From: Agrocybe praecox
Lineage: Eukaryota; Basidiomycota; Agaricomycetes; Agaricales; Agrocybaceae
Direction: 5' to 3'
DNA: 11,494 bases
Assembly (NCBI GenBank): GCA_964017145.1
Contig: CAXHKQ010000033.1
Coordinates: 1 to 11,494, forward strand
The stretch's first letter is position 1, and the number at the start of each line of letters is the position of its first letter. The notes beneath the pieces are model-generated. The model made no database searches. It was given only the letters and a program-made list of their open reading frames with translations, and had not been told where the DNA came from. A program made the position numbers and the translations under genes. This document shows positions 7,053 through 11,494 of this stretch, piece after piece.

Positions 7053-7867
7053 TGTACAGTCGCATAGTGGAACCGACTGGCTCACACGAACATTGCGTGC
7101 AAAGACCGAACCTGAACGAATAGCGTGACGTGAGTTCAACGGTCGCTGGATTCGGAACGAAGTTTCTGTCACCGGAAAACCGGCACATTTAATGGATCAG
7201 TGGCTATGTGCAAATGTGACTGCGATTGCATGTGACCGAGTTGCACCGGTGTATGCTGGTTGGTTCATGTGAGATGTTGACAGATATGGAAATAAATATA
7301 AAAATTCGATCGAATTGCTTATAATGATTCATCGTTTGATCCATACATCAGGATTTCAGAATCGAGAGTCTAAATTGCGCTCATTTGCGCTTGTTATTTC
7401 GAGTCCACGAGCAATATTTGCAATTTTGCAATCCTTCTAATCCGATGTGTGTAAATATTCCCTGCATATTTTTGGGCCATATGGATATGCGGTGTACGCA
7501 AACGTGACTCCGAAAATTCAAATCAACGTTGTTTGACGACCCACCACGTTGTGACCTGGCGCAGCAGCAGTCTCACAGCATACAACGAAAGGTGGCTGGT
7601 GTCGAGCACTCGAGATAAGGTGGTTGAACGTACATACTAACTCACAGACACGCTTGCTAGTTTGCTGGCGCTATTGCGGGCAAAAAATGGCATCGCCGCC
7701 GGAATGTGGACAATGTGTTATTTGCATACTCGCACTCGGGCACGAACCCTAGAACCTTGCACATTCCTAGCCGAGCCATATTCAAAGTCGACACCGACAC
7801 CGGAAAGTGCCGACAAATTAGGCCAATATTGCGGCAGCATCGTTCAAGAATAGTGATTAAATCGCTT

Positions 7868-7880
7868 CACACACACACAC
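7868..7880. repeat. CA microsatellite
   Basis: About six CA units in non-coding sequence. Confidence 0.9.
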
Positions 7881-8268
7881 GACCTTCTTGTCGAATCCTG
7901 GCTACTTCGGAAACTTCTACAAAACCTTTGGCACCAATCGCAAAGTAAATCTCGCACACGACCTCGCACACAGGACAGCCAACTGCACACATTTTGCAAG
8001 CGAACGGGGGTAGCTTATACTCGATGCGGAGACCGTTTCATTGGATAAGCCGCATGCCGTATATGACATTCAAATACTGATGCTATTTATTCGGTCTGGT
8101 GAGCACGCGCCGCACACACCGCCATCGTTGACGTTGCCGCTCACACTTGTACGTATGCATCGAATCTGCATGTGTGCACACAAAAGAAAGGAAAATATGA
8201 TATTGCAATCCTTTAAGCCGTTTATGCGTGCGCACCCACACGGTGTCTGCTGCAACGGTGGCTCAACG

Positions 8269-8280
8269 GTGTGTGTGTGT
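8269..8280. repeat. GT microsatellite
   Basis: Six GT units. Confidence 0.9.
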
Positions 8281-9170
8281 CTATTTGTGCACCTCGCACC
8301 GAACGACTACATCAAATTCGAAGACGCTGCGACTTGCGCCTGTTTGCGTCTCAGGCACCGAGATATAGTCGAGCCATGTCGCGACAAAACGACTGTTTGT
8401 GTGTATGTGTGCACTCGAGCGTTGGAACAATGCATTCGTACGAGTTCCACCGACTCCGACTAGAGTAGATGGTCCTCAAATATCCGGAATGGCTTGTGTT
8501 GAATAATTTTTACAATTTTCGTCCATAGTTGATAGTCCTTTATTTTGTATTCTGATTTCTTTATGTTTATACATATATAGTCGTGATAATGATAACGGTC
8601 TGATATCCGTCTACACGGTTTTGTTTTATCCAAAAACAACGAGATGCAAGAGTCAAAAGAGTCTCGTCAAAATAAGCGTTGTGTATTTGAAATGTATTTA
8701 TGTAGACAAATGTATGGCTACAGGTTGTGAATTATGTTTCAATTTTTATAAACGTCTTCGTCATCTATATTTTGGAACTATTGATCAAGCCAGTTTCCAA
8801 TAGAAAATGCCCATTGCACTCTATCAGTAGTCTTCGCGCAATGTTGACTTTCTACTTGGCAAAGCATTCGCTGCACGGTTGTTTTGTCGGGATGTGACAT
8901 TGCGGAGCGCAGCAGATATGTTATTACAGAAGGCTTTTGAGCAAGATCCAGTTATAACCCACCATAAACGCAATCCAAGCACCCCTACCCACACCCACAC
9001 ATAGCCACACTAATATGAAGTAAACTTTCCGAGGATTGGGTACGCCTAGACAATATCCTCTGTCAGTTGTATCTACAATGCAATAACCAACAATAGTAGT
9101 GCGTTGAGCCAGCGACGAATGCAAAGACTCGGCAGACATTGCGCTCCAGATTCGGGATTACGGGTGGTAC

Positions 9171-9193
9171 TGTGTGTGTGTGTGTGTGTGTGT
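9171..9193. repeat. TG microsatellite
   Basis: Eleven uninterrupted TG units, among the longest in the window. Confidence 0.95.
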
Positions 9194-9573
9194 TTTCGTG
9201 TAGCACGATGATTACGCTGTGTGCATTTGTTGCGCACGCGAGCGGAACAGAAACAGCGCATAGGCTTTCTGAATGGTTTTTCTCAGTTGCGTGCACTTTC
9301 TTCTTTTGCAAATGCAATCTCATTCGGGCTGAAATGCATAATCTGGCAGGATGAAAGGACATACGAGAAATACATTCCGTGCCGAGTTATTCATAACATG
9401 TCTATTTAATTATGCTGCTGTCGAGTTTAATCTCGTCAAACTGGCAAACACCACTTTGAACAATGTAATTTGCATATCAGTATCGTCACATCGCCAGAGA
9501 GCCCAGATGAGCGCACATGTGTTGCAAAATGAGGCACGAGCAGCACCGACATGATGTACTGCATGTTAGCATT

Positions 9574-9634
9574 ACACACGCACACACATGTACACCAGCA
9601 TGAATGTCAAACGTCCGCGCAAACACACACACAA
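9574..9634. repeat. Cluster of short CA tracts
   Basis: CA blocks at about 9574-9588 and 9622-9634. Confidence 0.88.
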
Positions 9635-10278
9635 AACACTTGCCTAATACGCATTCACTGCTCACTTCAAAAGACCATCATTCGTGTGCTACACATCACA
9701 TGTGCGGGCCACCAACCACCCCCACCCCCAGTTCACCTGTGTCAGTGTGCCGTGTCGTTCATCACGGCAGCACACACTCACTCACAGGTGGTTCTCCACA
9801 CTCCACATGGTTCACTCACTTCAGGCAGTGCGCATGTGTGGCGCGATTTGTTCAGCATGACGCATCGCAGCACCGCCAATAGTGCCACCTACCCACCAAC
9901 CGAAGCTGTGCAGAGCGGCTGGGCAGGAGAAGGTGGGCGCGATCTAGTGGCTGGTGGTTCACTGAACTCCATATTTCACGAGAGCCCAGCGAACCCGCAA
10001 CTTCTGTACAATACACACGCGTTGGAAGCGGCGCGAAGCGAACAACAGCCGATCCAAACCCGAGTGCGTATGAATAGTAAATGCATCACACTCGCTCGCT
10101 TGTCTAGTGTGTGCTGGCTCTGACGACCGAACCCGGCAATGCACGGGATAGTAAATCAAAGTTTCGCACTAGTTCCGCGACGCGACGCGTCGTCACGTCC
10201 GGCGTCGCCCCGTCTCGTTCGCCGAGCGATAACGCGCCCAACTTTAATCCGAAGCGTGCACATCAACTTTACAACATG

Positions 10279-10290
10279 CACGTGCACGTG
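10279..10290. promoter_or_regulatory. Two abutting CACGTG E-boxes
   Basis: CACGTGCACGTG: two palindromic E-boxes with no spacer. CACGTG is the core bound by several bHLH factors (for example the Clock/Cycle and Myc/Max types). Function here is inferred from motif only. Confidence 0.4.
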
Positions 10291-10365
10291 TCTGCGTGTG
10301 CCATGTATTGTGTGCTTCCGGTACTGGTATTTCGCTGCCATGCGCGAGGGCTGCCACAGCCTGTT

Positions 10366-10371
10366 CACGTG
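10366..10371. promoter_or_regulatory. CACGTG E-box
   Basis: Third copy of the same palindromic hexamer, about 76 bp right of the tandem pair. Confidence 0.3.
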
Positions 10372-10675
10372 CGTGCGTGTGGGTCTGTTGCGTCGAGTGT
10401 CGGCTGATGCCTGCCAAACATTCGTCCCTGTGCGATCATTTGCAGTGATTTGCATGTGGGCACTTGGGTGGCATGTAGTGCATGGGTTGCACACCACACG
10501 CAAGGCCATTATGTCTGATTCCATAAGTTCCGACGCGTGCGCGTGGTGTCGATGTGTGTTTGCGCGTATGTGCAGCGTCTGGCAGCGGTCGGATAAATAG
10601 ATTACGACGGACGTGTCGAACACGCACACAATTGATGCAGGCACACAACCAGCGTAATTTAGCACCAAACGAAGC

Positions 10676-10728
10676 TGTGTCGAAATAATTGTGTGTTTGT
10701 GTGTGTGTGTGTGTGTCGAAATAATTGT
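10676..10728. repeat. 17-bp direct repeats bracketing a GT tract
   Basis: TGTGTCGAAATAATTGT occurs at 10676-10692 and again at 10712-10728, with an interrupted (GT)n between. The 36-bp offset suggests a duplication or slippage event. Confidence 0.93.
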
Positions 10729-10765
10729 CAATTATGTTGAGTCGGTTTGAACAGCATTAACTTTG

Positions 10766-10783
10766 CACACACACACAACACAC
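10766..10783. repeat. CA tract facing the GT tract
   Basis: CA-rich run about 50 bp right of the GT tract at 10691-10716. The two are complementary and could pair as a hairpin. Confidence 0.85.
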
Positions 10784-10825
10784 AATCCCGCGAACGTCGA
10801 ACGCGCCTGAAATACTCGCCAACTT

Positions 10826-10837
10826 GTTCACGTGAAC
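10826..10837. promoter_or_regulatory. 12-bp perfect palindrome centred on a CACGTG E-box
   Basis: GTTCACGTGAAC is fully self-complementary. It extends the E-box core by three bases on each side, which could favour a symmetric dimer. No factor can be named from sequence alone. Confidence 0.4.
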
Positions 10838-11286
10838 GCCCGATACGTTTTGCGCACGGACGAATGATTTTGGGAACGCGTGATGTCGAGCGAACTGTCG
10901 TGGTTTGAATGACTAGCGTCTCGTTGGCTCCGGAGCATGGACATGCTGTGGCGAGGATCCGACATGCGAAAGCTCGCCGTCGTGAAGCTTTCGCACGCTG
11001 GCGGGTGGTCTGGGGGTGGCGAATATTTGTGTGTGTACTCACATGGAATCCGAACCACCAAATAACATGTTCAGTGAATGCGCTCTGCACGACTTGTAGC
11101 ATGCTGCGTTCGTACCCAAACTATGTCTGTGCGAGTCTGCGAGCATCAGCCGGGCGCATTCGATCACAAGCGAATGGAATATTTATGCCCATCAAAAATC
11201 GAGCACAACGAACCCCCGGAATCGAAAGAGTCACGCCGCCGCAGCCGCCGAAAGCCGCACAAGAAGTTTAATATGTTGATGTTCCA

Positions 11287-11300
11287 CGCGCGCGCGCGCG
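11287..11300. repeat. (CG)7 tract
   Basis: Seven alternating CG units followed by CGT repeats. Alternating CG is the classic Z-DNA-prone sequence. Confidence 0.92.
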
Positions 11301-11494
11301 TCGTCGTCGTGTTTGCGTGCAGCGGGCGAATGTTCTAATATCATCACATTTTTTTTTTCGCGCACATTAAAAAGTTATTGAATACGAAATTATGAACAGA
11401 ACAGCAGAAACTTTCCACATCATTGGGCATGCTATTTCATTTTTGCGAGTGGCGGCGAGATTACCGCCGCCAAAGCCATCTGTCGTAGCGTGTG

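Larger units (their letters stand above)
6228..11494. other. Long non-coding flank right of the proposed first exon
   Basis: No exon with protein-like composition plus splice signals was found on either strand in these 5.3 kb. The open frames present are His/Thr/Cys/Val-rich translations of CA/TG microsatellites. AT-rich patches lie at about 7265-7480 and 8480-8800. The right end (11451-11471) has a GGCGGC/GCCGCC inverted repeat beside GCCATCTG. If the gene model is right, this would be the 5' flank and any untranslated exons. Confidence 0.5.

Noticed and set aside
8621..8803. 60-residue open frame on plus in an AT-rich patch
   Set aside because: TTG start, short, no motif; fits chance in non-coding DNA.
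9541..9900. Repeated CACAC blocks considered as a CRISPR-like or satellite array
   Set aside because: Spacing and unit length are irregular; these are ordinary microsatellites.
9551..10123. 190-residue open frame on plus
   Set aside because: His/Thr-rich translation of CA repeats; no domain, splice signal or coding bias.
10156..10731. 191-residue open frame on minus
   Set aside because: It runs through TG microsatellite sequence, is His/Thr/Arg-rich, and has no recognisable motif.
11419..11477. Short minus-strand frame beginning ATGGCTTTGGCGGCG at the right edge
   Set aside because: Only about 14 codons before a stop with no splice donor; the ATGGC core is more likely chance or a factor-binding site.

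Overview
This window looks like eukaryotic nuclear DNA, most likely from an insect and perhaps a mosquito. The grounds are dense CA/TG microsatellites, trinucleotide-rich exons with GTGAGT/GTAAGG splice donors, a decayed non-LTR retrotransposon, and no bacterial-style gene packing. The species assignment is inference. I see no tRNA, rRNA, CRISPR array, operon or intact transposon.

The main result is a probable unrecognised gene on the minus strand, reading right to left. Exon 1 is at 6227-6062, exon 2 at 3309-3119 and exon 3 at 1079-181. Exon 1 ends one base into a codon and exon 2 begins with the other two bases, which together make a Cys codon. Exon 2 ends on a codon boundary, and the exon 3 acceptor proposed here opens in the matching frame. 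Each exon ends at a strong donor (GTAAGG, GTGAGT, GTGAGT). I do not recognise the protein family. Exon 3 does not stay in one frame as given: one reading frame is open from 1079 to about 450 and another from 538 to 113. The switch falls at or near GC-rich trinucleotide repeats, so the cause could be sequence error, repeat slippage or pseudogene decay.

The first proposed intron (6061-3310) carries a decayed, 5'-truncated non-LTR (LINE-type) retrotransposon at about 3681-5625, antisense to the gene. From left to right it keeps the C-terminal part of an APE-type endonuclease, the linker, most of the reverse transcriptase with its FADD box, and a C-terminal segment. At least six reading-frame changes, internal stops, one internal deletion and a 14-bp tandem duplication show that it is dead. 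The second proposed intron (3118-1080) holds an AT-rich island with CCCTTTTT tracts. On the gene's own strand this island contains a motif that fits the G-quadruplex consensus.

The region right of 6228 has no coding exon I can support. It holds CA/TG microsatellites, AT-rich patches, a (CG)7 tract, a pair of 17-bp direct repeats bracketing a (GT)n tract, and four CACGTG E-boxes within about 560 bp (10279-10837), one inside a perfect 12-bp palindrome. If the gene model is right, this is its upstream flank, but no convincing core promoter was found.
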